From Apostichopus japonicus (lineage: Eukaryota > Echinodermata > Holothuroidea > Aspidochirotida > Stichopodidae), in NCBI RefSeq assembly GCF_037975245.1, contig NC_092577.1:30905398-30969397 (forward strand): 64,000 nucleotides of DNA. The letters run 5' to 3'. This document shows, piece after piece, positions 1-11,592 of the stretch. The notes beneath the pieces were generated by a model. It was not told the DNA's origin, did not search any database, and worked only from the letters and a program-made list of their open reading frames with translations. The translations under genes were made by a program, and so were the position numbers. Each line of letters opens with the position of its first letter. The first letter of the stretch is position 1.

Positions 1-407
1 AGACATTTGGAAATCCGCCCATTAGTAATCAGTCTGCAGTTCAATTTTCGCCACTGCCAACTTCTTCACCGTTTTAGGTTATTAGTCTTAAACGATAGCC
101 TGTGTGTTATGTTATCAATTTGCCAAGCCTGGCAGAGGAAACGAGCGTGGAAAAGTCACTTGCACAGCTAAAATTTCCCACGATCTATCCGGAGAGCCTA
201 TTAAAATGCCCGAGGCAGGTAAACTGTTATGGCAGTGGTATTAAAGGGTGCATTTTCAAATGATTTGGAAGGAGGATGACTTCAGGCACCAAATGAAACT
301 TGATATGTTGTAAACACACTACGGCAATATCAGTCCAGGTTGGATATCTAGTATATACACTGAACTTTTGAGAAACGACCTTCAAATGACCTTCAAACAA
401 AATATAA

Positions 408-527
408 AAAAAAGCTGTGTATTTTCTGGGATCAATGGTGGTGTCTAACACTTCTGTGACACCTCATTCCAAACTAGGTCAGATTACCGGCATGAGACGT
501 TTCTTTGTGTGCGAGTCTTCAATGCCT
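408..527 (-). mobile_element. TTAA family 1 MITE, truncated copy
   Basis: Half of the family-1 element (full copies at 13502-13810 and 46767-47081). The right end reads GAGTCTTCAATGCCT followed by TTAA at 528-531. The left half is missing. Confidence 0.75.
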
Positions 528-1171
528 TTAAAGGTGCATACAAACCTCAGTAGCTGTAGAAACATTGCTACAGTAGGGCTTACTCAAATTTCTATCTTTT
601 TTTTTCTTGATCTTTTACAAAAACAAGTCAAAAACTCTGACTAAACATCACCCTTTAACCTTTAAACTTTAATTTTCCTTCAATGAACAGATTATGTCTG
701 CCAACTGTGCAAAGCATGTTTCACTTTCCCTAGTTTGCTATTATAGCTTCAAGCAAAGAAAAAAGACAATTTGATGTCCTCACTAAATACATATCTACAT
801 TGAATTCTCTATTTCTCCTGTCTGTTATTCATTAATCTAGTTTCCCCGCTGATAGTTTCCAAAGTTTGATGTATCCGATTTAACAATGACAGGCTTTATT
901 TATCGCTCCTTGATTACTGAAGGAAAAAAGGAATCATGATGGTGTGTGCGTACGTGTGTGTACGCCTGTGTACGTGTGAATCCTTTTGTGAATACGATCA
1001 CTCAATAAGTGCAGCTTGTTTGAACTCCATCAGAAATGATCCTCTCGGTTCATATTTTATGTGGTATTAATGATTCAAGATCCTAAAGTATAAGCAGTAT
1101 ATAATAAATTGCATTTATGACAGCTTTAATTCTAAGCTGTACTGTATACACACATGATGGAAATTCAGGTT

Positions 1172-1395
1172 TCAATGTCACGTACAAGATCTTTCTTTGA
1201 CCGTAGCTTTCTGAATGCTGCACCACATTTATGGAACTCCCTCCCGGTAGAACTTAGGTCTTTGGATTCTATTACTCAATTCAGGCGCTGTCTTTAAAAC
1301 TGTCTTAAAGTTTTGCACCTTCAGCTCCCATAAAGCGCATTGAACATACATTTGTTGGAGTCTGCGCTATATTAGACTAATTATTATTATTATTA
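1172..1395 (+). mobile_element. 3' relic of a non-LTR retrotransposon (LINE, CR1/L2-like)
   Basis: The frame from 1172 to the TAA at 1295 reads SMSRTRSFFDRSFLNAAPHL then WNSLPVELRSLDSITQFRRC. The pattern F...NAAPHLWNSLP..LR...S...F+ is the typical C-terminus of CR1/L2/Jockey-type reverse transcriptase ORFs. It is followed by a short 3' tail and an ATT-repeat end (about 1380-1400), as expected for such elements. Only the last 41 codons remain. Confidence 0.7.
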
Positions 1396-3424
1396 TTATA
1401 TTATCATGGAAAATTAGAAGGCTGCTTGCAATCAATCATACCAACTGTGAGACACTCCACAAATAATTTTGACTCCAGGACTGTTTAATGGATGGGATAT
1501 CAATGTTTCTAGTTGGTTAAACCTTACCACTACTGTATCTCTCACTCTGTATCTTGCTGTCATACATTGCTATCAATCAGGGCTGCAGAGAGTAGCTAGG
1601 GGGGCGGGGCAGGGGGCGGGCATCGGGCGGGAATTCTGGGAGACCTTCCTTGGTTGAGTGCAAAACCTCAAAACTGCCCCTGTTTATAAATAACAAGTGC
1701 ACCCCTTTTGTAAAATAGTATCCATTCTTTGAATTTCATGTTCTATTTTTAATTTTTTTTTAATTTGAATTCAAACTTACACTGCAGCTAATTATCAGGG
1801 ACAGGTACCGTTTGCTGTAATGTACGTTAAGACAATGAGCTGTGACACAGAAAACAAAAACTCTTCATCAGACTGTGCTGTTTTATAAAGCATACAGTAC
1901 AACCAAATCTGTGTCAGAGCTGATCACATGTGATCATGAAAGAGACAAAACTACTGTAAGTATACAAAGGTGAAGAATCTATGGCAATTATGTACAGCCA
2001 TACATCTTTATGATTATACCATGTCATAAACATCTCGAAGTTTCTGTCTTGTTTTATGAAGCCGATTAGATAAAGCCTTGCTATGGGAGTGTTCTGTTCG
2101 TGTAAAGCAATTCATAAATTGAGAAAAAATATTGTCACGATTATGTCTGTTCAAAGAGTTTATGAAGGGAATTACATAGCCACATAGCTAATGAAAGAGA
2201 AAAAGACAAAAAAGAAGAAGTTATCTGGAGATTTACGAATCTCGATCCTTATCTCTTATCCACATGGCACTGCACTAGTTACTGTACTTGTGTACCTAAT
2301 GTACTGTGTGCTTAGAAATTTAATCAGGGTATTCACTTGAGAGCAAATTCAGAAACATCTAAGGTTAGAGGCAATATGTTAGACAATGTAAAATAATAAC
2401 AAAATAAATTATAACAATAAAGAAAAATATTACAAATAGAAGAAAATGGCATATTTAGCCGATTCTTTGACAGGTTCTGTAAAGTTTCACCAGTAAAAAA
2501 TTACGATTTTATCTCCCCGTTTATAGCAATTTTTGGAGTTGATTTTGATCCCACATATATGACAAGCTAGCTGGAGTACAATGCATTTGCAGACTTAATA
2601 TACTGTGCATGTGGGCATACCACATGCTCATTTATGGTGCTGTAATGTACGTGCTGTATACCCTGGGCTTACCCTCTGTTTCTGGAAATGATCGGAAACG
2701 ATATCGAAAAGCATTTTTAACTACCAGAGAATTCCCGTAACATGATTAATCATGAACAGTGTCATACACCACATAAAATGTCTATAACTCTACACTACTG
2801 TTCTGTCCAAGATTTGTCGATCTCCGTAAGACTGAGTCTGAGACTGAGTCACTGAGAGGAAGCCTTTAACCTCAGGCCGATAGACTAGGCCTGCGTAGCC
2901 TAACATTACGGTACTCATCTACAAGGCTAAATCAATACATTTAGTATTACTTATGTACATACAGCTCTCGCACAAGGCAGGCGATTTTTAAAATCCAAAT
3001 GCTTTCATTTGGACAACCAAAAAATCCTTCCGACAACCAAAGGTGAGGTTGTCCAAAGGACAACCTTAAAATTCCTTAAAAATGAGTCCTGGAAAGGGAT
3101 GGGGTACATATAAGGAAGGGTAGCTAGGGAGTTTAATTCACCTCCTCATAATCCTGATACTTAATTAGAGACAATATAAATAGTGTTATTCTTACATATA
3201 TTATGTTCATAATTGATACATTCCTGTAAGTACTGTACTGTGTGTGATATACCTATCAATGGGACACTATGACGGTACTGTCTATAACATATGTTGACAT
3301 ACTGTACTTCCTGATATCATAACATTGTACATCCCTAAACCTTGACATACGATACTGACTTAATTAGTTCCACTACCTGCTTTCAGTCTATCAAACTACA
3401 ATCAGAAAATATTACAAAAGGGGC
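1396..3424. other. Intergenic, nothing coding seen
   Basis: AT-rich sequence with no supported gene. At 2995-3065 the words GGACAACC and GGTTGTCC form a small inverted set. Confidence 0.5.
1599..1631 (+). other. G-rich run with quadruplex potential
   Basis: At least four runs of three or more G within 33 bases (GGGGGGCGGGGCAGGGGGCG, then GG, CATC and GGGCGGG). Context is otherwise AT-rich non-coding DNA. Confidence 0.5.
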
Positions 3425-3574
3425 CTTTGTTTAGTTTCTTTTATTTATTCAGTATTTTTTTTTATTCAGTTTTTTATTCAGTATTTTATTCAGTATTTTT
3501 TATTCAATATTTTAGTTTATTCAGTATTGTTTAGTTTCTTTTATTTATTCAGTATGTATTTATTTATTCAGTAT
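3425..3574 (+). repeat. T-rich tandem array of TTTATTCAGTAT
   Basis: About nine copies of ATTCAGTA or ATTCAGTT spaced by T and A runs, ending directly at the SINE A head. Low complexity. Confidence 0.7.
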
Positions 3575-3860
3575 GCGGAGTGTTAGCTCAGTGGTTAACA
3601 CCGGTGCCTTTCAATCATAAGGTCCCCGGTTCGAGTCACTCCCAGATTAATGTATGTCGTCCAGTTACAGAGTTGTTGACAATTAACAATTCATAATCAT
3701 GGATGTTAAATATGAATGTGAGAGACTGACTTCGGTCAGCTTGCGGCTTTGATAAGCCAATTAGGCTTCTTCGCGAGTTCTTCTTCTTCTTCTTCTTCTT
3801 CTTCTTCTTCGCGAGTTTCTGCTTGCAGGAGGATCTAATATACATACATACATACATACA
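3575..3860 (+). mobile_element. SINE A, tRNA-derived, full copy
   Basis: The tRNA-like head carries an A box (TAGCTCAGTGGTTA) and B box (GGTTCGAGTC), followed by a body (TAATGTATGTCGTCCAGTTA, CTTCGGTCAGCTTGCGGC) and the end CTGCTTGCAGGAGGATC with an ATAC repeat tail. A (TTC)n expansion at about 3779-3810 interrupts the 3' part. The head does not fold as a working tRNA. Confidence 0.85.
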
Positions 3861-3967
3861 GTATATTACATTCAAAATTGCAGTTATGACAACTTGTACC
3901 ATAGTGGCATGCACTTAATACGCATTGGCATGCAACAGTAATTGTGTAAATGGTATACAGGTTCAGT

Positions 3968-4165
3968 AGTGACTTTATGGGGCATGTATACATTGATGCA
4001 TACACATCTGTACTACAGTAACTTTATGGGACATGTTTACATTGATGCATACACATCTGTACTACAGTGACTTTATCGCACATGTTCACATTAATGCATC
4101 TGGCCCATGTTTACATTAATGTATCTGGCCCATGTTCACATGAATGCATCTCTACTAAAGTACTG
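3968..4165 (+). repeat. 49-bp tandem repeat, 3 units, then shorter 25-30-bp variants
   Basis: Units start at 3968, 4017 and 4066 (CATTGATGCATACACATCTG core). The array then breaks into shorter CATGTTCACATTAATGCATC variants. Confidence 0.8.
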
Positions 4166-4773
4166 TGCTGCTCCTTGTTTCTACATTTCATGAATCAATC
4201 TCTCCATGCATGTAAGCCTAGTGAAATTTCACTCATATGTATCCTACATGCATTTGCATGAGGTAGGATTATCGAGATGCTAATTAACGTAAAAAATATT
4301 TTAATTTTTTCACTCTATTGTTTTGACTTCAGATAATGGGCTTGTACAGCTCCATCTTTCCTGTACAATACCAAATAGTAAACATTCCTTGTATTCATAT
4401 TCTGATGCATCATCCACTTTTAAAGTAGAATTTTAATTGAATTCACATTAAGAAATGCATTCAACATCTGTTTTTGCAGAACTCTTAGTGTATGGATCCT
4501 ATTGACAGTATATTATTAAACATCAACTTATTTGCTTTAAGTTCACTTCACAGTAAATTTCACACACAAAAAAAAAGGAAAATACTTCCCATGGACTTAC
4601 TTGAACATGGCTATTAGTTTCTTCTGTGATGAGTGTAAAAGAAATTTATGTCTGAACTATATCCATTAAAGCAAATCTTAGTACACATTCGGACGACAGT
4701 GGTTTCCAAAAATAAATTCAAATACAACAATTAGCAAATAATTGAGCAATTACAAGGTGAGACTGATTTTGGT

Positions 4774-4804
<31 letters not shown>

Positions 4805-6621
4805 GGGGTAATTCATATTTTTGGGGTGTTTTTTTTACTCTCAAATTTTTTGGAATCATACTGTGTACTAACCGTAGTTCCTCCTCATTAAAACCACAGC
4901 AATTTTGTCTGATAACATTACTTCCCCCTACTGTGCATTAATGTTCCATAATATAGAAGCCAAAAACTGCATGGTTTTAGCTACTGAAGGTTTTGAGTAA
5001 CAAACTTCCCTCCTGATTATGAAACCACAAAACCTAGAAGGATTTCCCAATGTTGTAATCTATGTTTGAACAGTTTGGTGAATGTCAACCTACCGTAGGT
5101 GCTACTGTAGACCAGGTTAAAAATTAGGATATAGAGCTTAGTTCAGAGGATAGCAAGTTTAGGGTTGGGAGAGAGTGGGGGGGGGTAGATTGGAGGGTGA
5201 AGCAATTAAGATGAACAGGAAAATGGGGTGAGCTGAATTAGGTATGTATGTATTTGGGTGAGGAGATGGGAAATCTTACAGGAAGAGGCTTAGAAATACT
5301 GTATTAATTATCACAATCGTTCTGTATTTACCATCATTTAATTGCTCCTTCCAGATCTATTCAACTAATCCATGTCTTCTCATTAAAAGTTTAAAACCAT
5401 GCATGGAATCAGTTACACTAAATACTTAGCAGGCCAAACGGACGTACACCTTCCTTCCGGTTCATGTCTTCCCCCACCCTCAATCAACTGTCTCTTGACA
5501 AAATATCAAGTTTGGCAACTTTTCTTTTTAAAAACCCTAGAGCTGACAAACTGTACCTCCTTTACATGGAGCATCAATTAAGTGTGTCAGAAATCCAGTT
5601 TTGCTACTGCTAGTACTATCTCCTAGCAACCACAACCTGACAATACAATAGATATATGCTGACACTGTCAGTCCTACATTCTCAGGTAAGGTGGGACCTT
5701 CTTTTTGAATGGACGAAATTTGTGAACGCACAAAGTACTGTTCCCACCATCAGTGTGAAATCAGCCAAGTCTGTAACCCAGGCTTTTTCTTGTTTTTTCA
5801 AACAGTTTATATATCACGTCATGCATGACCATTTGAACAGTAAACTAACTGTATTCAATAGCTGGTGTGTTATCTAGAGTATTGCCACTGAACAAGGTAT
5901 ATACACTGTACGAACACACTATTGTTTGGGCCATACCAGGTAATTCTTCCATGAACCTTAATATGGGGACTGCACTAAGATGACCAAGTGATGAAGATCT
6001 TCAGCATCTCTGTAGAGGGTTCTGTCCTATCGTTGGGTCCTGATGGGCACGACCTTTCCCGTTTACGGATCCCCAAAGATTTTGCATAGTGCTGCAACAT
6101 ATCACAACATGTGCTTAAACTTTGTGAACATACAGTGTTTAAAATAAAACTTGTCCTTGACAATTATGAGAAGAATCGCAGTAACTTAAGTCCAGTAAAA
6201 TTCCAATTTGAAGAAATGAATAAAATTTTACCGAGCTGAAAATCTGTTAAGCCGACGCGATTGAAGATACCTAACACATGGTTTTGACCTGGCTACTAAT
6301 TACGGTAGTACACTTCAGCAACAAGATGTTACCCATCCTTTAGTTGGCAAATTTACAACCAATTGGAAATCTTCTCTGACATATTCTCAATCACGTACCA
6401 TAAACTTAGTTTAAGGGTCAGTAAACACTGCGTCGAAGTCTCTAAAATATAATGGACCTGCGGTTCCTAGTTTATAAATAGTGACATACAATTTTGTTTG
6501 TAATTATTGAAAGTGAGATCTTTTGAGACATATTTTTACAACTACAGTAGCACATTGACTGAGATATGTATACAATTTTAATCTTTGGGATCATGCAAAC
6601 AGTATAGATCACAGGCATTAA
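4166..6621. other. Intergenic, nothing coding seen
   Basis: No frame here resembles a known protein, and no element ends were found apart from the poly-T run near 4.8 kb. Confidence 0.5.
4774..4799 (+). repeat. Poly-T run
   Basis: A long uninterrupted T stretch next to a G run. It could be the reverse-strand tail of a retroposon, but no element is recognisable beside it. Confidence 0.8.
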
Positions 6622-6949
6622 GACCGATATAACAGCGCCCTCGGTAATCCGATATAACAGCGCCCTCGGTAATCCGATATAACAGCGCCCTAGATAGACC
6701 GCTATAACAGCGCCATCGATAGACCAATATAACAGCGCCCTCGGTAGACCAATATAACAGCGCCCTCGAGTAGACCAATATAACAGCCCCCCACGGGTAG
6801 ACCAATATAACAGCGCCCTCGGTAAACCGATATAACAGCGCCCTCGGTAGATCGATATAACAGCGCCCTCGATAGACCGATATAACAGCGCCCTTCGTAG
6901 ACCGATATAACAGCGCCCTTGATAGACCGATATAACAGCGCCCTCGGTA
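6622..6949 (+). repeat. 25-bp minisatellite, 13 units
   Basis: The unit GACC(G/A)ATATAACAGCGCCC plus TCGGTA is repeated 13 times, with two units of 26 and 27 bp. A (TATG)n run follows at about 6981-7006. Because 25 is not a multiple of three and no unit carries a minus-strand stop, all three minus frames stay open. These frames are not genes. Confidence 0.95.
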
Positions 6950-9901
6950 GAAACATTGACGATCCCCATTGAATCTGCATAATGTATGTATGTATGTATG
7001 TATGTATAATGCCCTGAAACAATGAACATATTTCCTAACTGTCATTATATGTGTCCAAGGAGACTTTGACCCATACACTACAGTCTCCGAAAATAGTTTC
7101 CCCTTTATCTCTTGATATAGGCTGACATCAATTACAGTCCAAATCCATTCTCGACATCCGATCTACAGTACTCCCCGTATTATACATTTTGTGTGCTTGT
7201 TACTCTGTTATCTCATTGTCCAGTTTAATATCAAATCGTTTTGAACCTTTGTACTGCATACATCTCTTTTGTAACCATCACTATCTGGGTTTGAACAGGA
7301 TATCGTCTTTTTTACTTCCTGTTTCGAGGTCACTTCATGAGAAAATAAAGTTGGGACATAAGACATCAACTGTTTTGTACAGTATAATTAATTCACACAT
7401 CAATCTGCATATCCTTCACATAATTTACCTTAACATACTACTTCACTAACTTTCAACTGTCTGCTGAGGCCAGCTCCGTACACCCTTTACGTATTGTAAT
7501 GTTCAATGATAACTTTGTATGAAACCTCATTTTCCCAGCTCATCTATATAACATCCCTTTAATTAACTAAATAAATACTGATCCAGAGAAGATAAACAAA
7601 AACTGGGGGTCAGGTAAGCGAGAGAAAGTTGGGAGATGAAGGGGTGGAAGGAAGATGGAGATGGGTATGTTGCATGAGAACACTCACTGCCCCCCCACTC
7701 CCCCTCCCATTGAATTCTGTATTATAACTAATTCACACAGACTTTGCCATACAACTCCATTTACAGATGGCTTTCTTGATAACAAATTCTGTGTTGATGT
7801 TCAGTGTTGATATTCCAATAAACTAGAGGAAATATTTTTTTTTCCAGTTTGGATGAAACTTCAGCTTCCTTTTGAAGTCCCTGAGAGCTTTAATTGTCTG
7901 CATGCACTTACAACAATATGCACCCTTAGTTATTGATTACTTACTGTCTACTCTACAGTCATAAGACAAACAAAGACTACCCAAAAGGTTTAGCTACATG
8001 CCCACTCACTAAATCATGGCATATTAAATAGTCCTATATGATTTTGGCATGCTGTCTGTGTATAAATCCATGGTCACCATATACTGTACATTATAATTAA
8101 CACGGCATAACAAGAGTGCTGATCAATGTGGTGAGGCTCTAGGCAGGTAGGTAAGGAAGCCAAGTGACTGAGCTGTTATTTATAACATATTGTATCAACC
8201 AACATTGGTTAGAGCCATATATATCAAAACAACTACATGGTCATGCAGTGAACATCTACAGTAACAGTAAAGCATCAATAACCACCTACTGTAGAATACA
8301 GTAAGCTATCTCACACAGGCTAACACTTACAAGGCTCCAGTACAATTTCACCGATAATGAAACAGATTGACGTTGTGGGTATTTATCAGATGGTAATATT
8401 ACAGGTCATCTTTTTTACAGCAGCCCTGCATCAGTAACTGGATTGATGACATTAACGTTTCAAAAGTCATCGGTTTATATTCCCTCCCGAATTTGATAGA
8501 AGGACAGTTAATGGTCACCCTTGCTCAATCCTCAACAAGCATTTTATTGCCGAATCTAAATGTAGTTTATCCACACTGAGGCATTCAATCTGCTGGAAAC
8601 AACTTGTAGGACCAGAACCTCTAAGAAAAGACTTCTGAAGACTAATGGATCTACAGTTAACAACTTTTAACCCACTAACATTTGAGGCCAACACTGATGA
8701 CATATGCTTGTAGATACAGCTGTATGTAATAAATGATCCATCTGGCACAGCTTAAAAGACACTTAAAATACTTATGAAACAAATCCATTTGCTTGAGATG
8801 GCCTCCTATAGCTCCCACAGGCTTCACAGTTCTTTGAGCCTGTTTGTACTGTGTGCATAATATAGGCTGTAAGTGTGTAATTGTTACTACAGTACATTAG
8901 TTCAGTTTCTGCTGCAGTTTTGGACTTTGGTCAGGGTACAGTATGACAGTTTATCATTCACATGGGATATAACTTCATGTCAGAACCATCAAGAAAGACC
9001 TCACAGCAATGTGAATACAAAGTTATAAAATGTTACTTAATTGTGCTGCCGTGGGTACATGTGGGTTGAGTTTGCAGTATGGTCATTTGTGTAGCCTGGG
9101 GTAAGTGATAGTTTGGAACTGCATAGGGGTTGATATGCAGGCTGCTGGGGTAGGGGTTATTGGACAGTGGGAGGAGGTAATTTAGCCTCTGCATAAGACT
9201 ACCCATTAATATGATCTTCATTCTGTCTCATAATCTTGAGAAAAAATGTAAGTACGCAATGGTCAAAATAAGAATTATCTCCATTGGCCAACAGCCAAAA
9301 AACATGAGCCCCACAATAGAATGAGTGGATTATAAGCTTGGTGCATCCCTCTCCTTCCCACACCCCCCTTATCCCCCCTAAAAATGAAGTTTTTCTTAAA
9401 TTATTCAATGTACATACAGAGTCCAGTATACTGGGAGGAACGTTCACAATTGACACAACACTGAAACAATTTAAGTTGCGTTCCTTTATGGTCCCTTTTT
9501 GGTTGCTTTATAAACAGTTTCCATTCCCACCCTTTTTTATCTCCCTAATACATGGCCTCTAGATCTCACGGACAAAGTACTTTAATGGTCTGCTGACTCT
9601 ACTGAAAGCCTCAAGACACCTATCAATGGTCAACTGGTAGAACCACTGCACTTCTAACAAATTGATTAGGCCACACTGTATAATTCTGGCTGTCGTGCTT
9701 TGGCATGATATTAATATGTGAAGGAAAGTGTGAAGCAATTATACTGTTAGGTATATATATTCAATTCTCATGAGCTCATAATTTACTGAATATTACGCAA
9801 ATCAATTTATATGCTATGAAAAGTTCCTTACATCTCAACGAAAATGGTATGAACTCTTTAAGAAAGTGTATTATAATCACTTGACCACAGCTACTGTAAT
9901 G
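6950..9901. other. Intergenic or intron of the unidentified gene
   Basis: Lies downstream of the 11.4-kb exon on its strand, so it may be intron. The minus frame at 8515-8748 has a leucine-spaced pattern (GLKVVNC, CLSVDKLHLD) but no supporting splice sites. Confidence 0.4.
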
Positions 9902-9909
9902 CCTTCGGC

Positions 9910-10548
9910 CAAGGGCGGCGGAACCGGGGGGGCACGTGCCCCCCCACTTTTCCTCAGGTTAAATATATGCCCTTTTTCTACATAAAAATTGAGGTGTCTC
10001 AAGTTAGCAAGAAGCCAGGGAACCAGAATGAACACTCGGGAAGGGCCGTTTCCGGCCATCTGAGGGGTTTGTAAAACCAAAAATTTTCTTGCACGCTCCG
10101 CGCCAACCGATGGTGGCGCTCCGCTCAGATAGTCGTGCATACAACTTTGCAAATCCTGGCTACGCCCCTGACTTTTTAATGAGTTTCTGTGGGTCAAACT
10201 CAAAGCTACTTCGAATGGAAAAATTTGTTTAGATATTAACAAGAAATAAACTCTAAATCAGAAGATTCCTACATTAGCAACTTGCATGATTTCACCTCAT
10301 TTTGTCTCAAAAGAAAACTTGTTCCTTGTTTCCCAATTTACACATTGTATATTGCAGTGCTAGTATGCATATTTTCCTTCGGGGGGGGGGGGGGGGTGGG
10401 CGTTGATGGAGTGATGTGTATACGCAAATAAGATATACAGAGCTATAAAGGGTACTAAATATAAGGCTGCATCAGTCCAATAGAATTTCTGCAAAGTGCC
10501 CTTTGATGTTGGTGCCCCCCCAGATTAAAAGTGCTTCCGCCGCCCTTG
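9910..10548. mobile_element. hAT-like non-autonomous element, 639 bp, with 8-bp TSD
   Basis: Terminal inverted repeats CAAGGGCGGCGGAA...TTCCGCCGCCCTTG with an exact 8-bp target-site duplication CCTTCGGC (9902-9909 and 10549-10556), the hAT signature. The interior is composite. Positions 9950-10180 match the CAGGGGCGTAGCC repeat also seen at 14515-14811 and 17336-17500. A G18 run lies near 10381-10398. Confidence 0.85.
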
Positions 10549-11124
10549 CCTTCGGCCCAGTGTAAATTTTGTAACATTTTCTTGTCTGGCCCAGCACAGT
10601 ACATGTGTGTATCCATCTGCTAAAATATATGAGGGCCAGCTTTGCAAAACAGGAGGAAACTTGTTTTAATTGCTTCAATATTTGCAATTAAAACGCAGCA
10701 GATTGATTCAAGATCTCAGTATCTCATATATTGAGAACAATATATGTGGCCCATTTGGCCACTAACCATCACATTATTCATGTTACATGCATGTGCACAT
10801 TCAATCATGCTTTGGGCTTTGATTACCTGGACTAGATTCCTGTCTACCCTGCACATTTGCACATGACTAACAGGGAACTAGATACCAGTTCACCCTGCAA
10901 ATTTGCACAATCTAGGTACAGTGAAACTTTGAAACTTTCTCTCTAGCCCTTTGTTGCAATCAATGTTCTCTCTAGCCCTTCTCCCAATCGATTCTTTAGC
11001 ATTGGCCCTCATAGAAAATTAGTCGTTGGACCCTGCAGTATCTGTCCTGTCATCAGACAACTGTACTGGCTTCCAATTCAACTATCAACATATAATAATA
11101 ATCATAATAATAATGATCATAATA

Positions 11125-11300
11125 AATGAGACTTATATAGCGCCAAATCAGTAGACAAAAGTCACTGCTCAAGGCGCTTTACAAAGAAAGCAGATTAATT
11201 TACAAAAGAGCAAGTGAAAAGGTGGGTCTTAAGTAGACTTTTGAATGTAGAAAGTTTAGAGCATGTTTGAATGTGATTTGGTAAATTGTTTCAGAGATAT
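11125..11300 (+). repeat. Probable interspersed repeat with the 'TATAGCGCC...GCGCTTTAC' motif
   Basis: Contains ACTTATATAGCGCCAAATCA, then GCTCAAGGCGCTTTACA. A related piece, ACAGCGCATATCC...GCGCTTTACA, is at 32955-33000. Just upstream, 11058-11098 reads IRQLYWLPIQL in one frame, reminiscent of LINE reverse transcriptases. Confidence 0.45.
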
Positions 11301-11405
11301 CCGTACAAACTTACTGTAAGTGGAACATCATCATTCTGAGCTGCATTTAATGGAAAAAAAGACAAAAACAAATGAATGAAACAAAGAAATGAAAACAGGC
11401 CTCAC

Positions 11406-11592
11406 CTGGTAATTTACTAGTACTGCCATTCGTTACCGTCGGGGGTTCCTCTTTTTCATCTTCCGTTGCATTTCCTGAACTCGGAGAACTGAGTTCAATC
11501 TCTGGAGCTGCGGTTATTTCATCCAATTCCTCAAAATACGGTCCCAGCTGGGACTTCCGATGGTCACCCTGAATTACTGCCGAGCTGCTCAT
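11406..11592 (-). CDS. First coding exon of an unidentified acidic protein
   Basis: Runs from ATG (11592) to a consensus donor CAG|GTGAGG at 11406/11405: 62 codons plus one base. An in-frame TAG lies four codons upstream of the ATG. The peptide begins MSSSAVIQGDHRKSQLGPYF and is rich in Asp, Glu, Ser, Pro and Thr (EELDEITAAPEIELSSPSSG, ATEDEKEEPP), with no signal peptide or hydrophobic segment. This looks like a disordered N-terminal cytoplasmic tail. I do not recognise the family. Later exons should lie to the left on the minus strand, but I could not identify any between 1 and 11400; they may be short or outside the window. The coding call rests on the clean start, the donor and codon-like composition. 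Confidence 0.55.

Noticed and set aside
3575-3650. Possible tRNA gene
   Set aside because: A and B boxes are present but the acceptor stem does not pair and the sequence continues into the SINE A body; the same applies to the heads at 24860, 38222, 51885 and 59393.
3636-3914. Minus frame with a poly-lysine run
   Set aside because: It is a translation of the (TTC)n expansion and SINE A body.
6472-7078. Three overlapping minus-strand frames of 106-185 codons with YRGRCYIGL repeats
   Set aside because: They are produced by the 25-bp minisatellite, which lacks stops in all minus frames; no splice or codon evidence.
8515-8748. Possible leucine-rich-repeat fragment on the minus strand
   Set aside because: Leucine spacing is suggestive but too short, with no clear splice sites or a second repeat; left only as a remark in the region entry.
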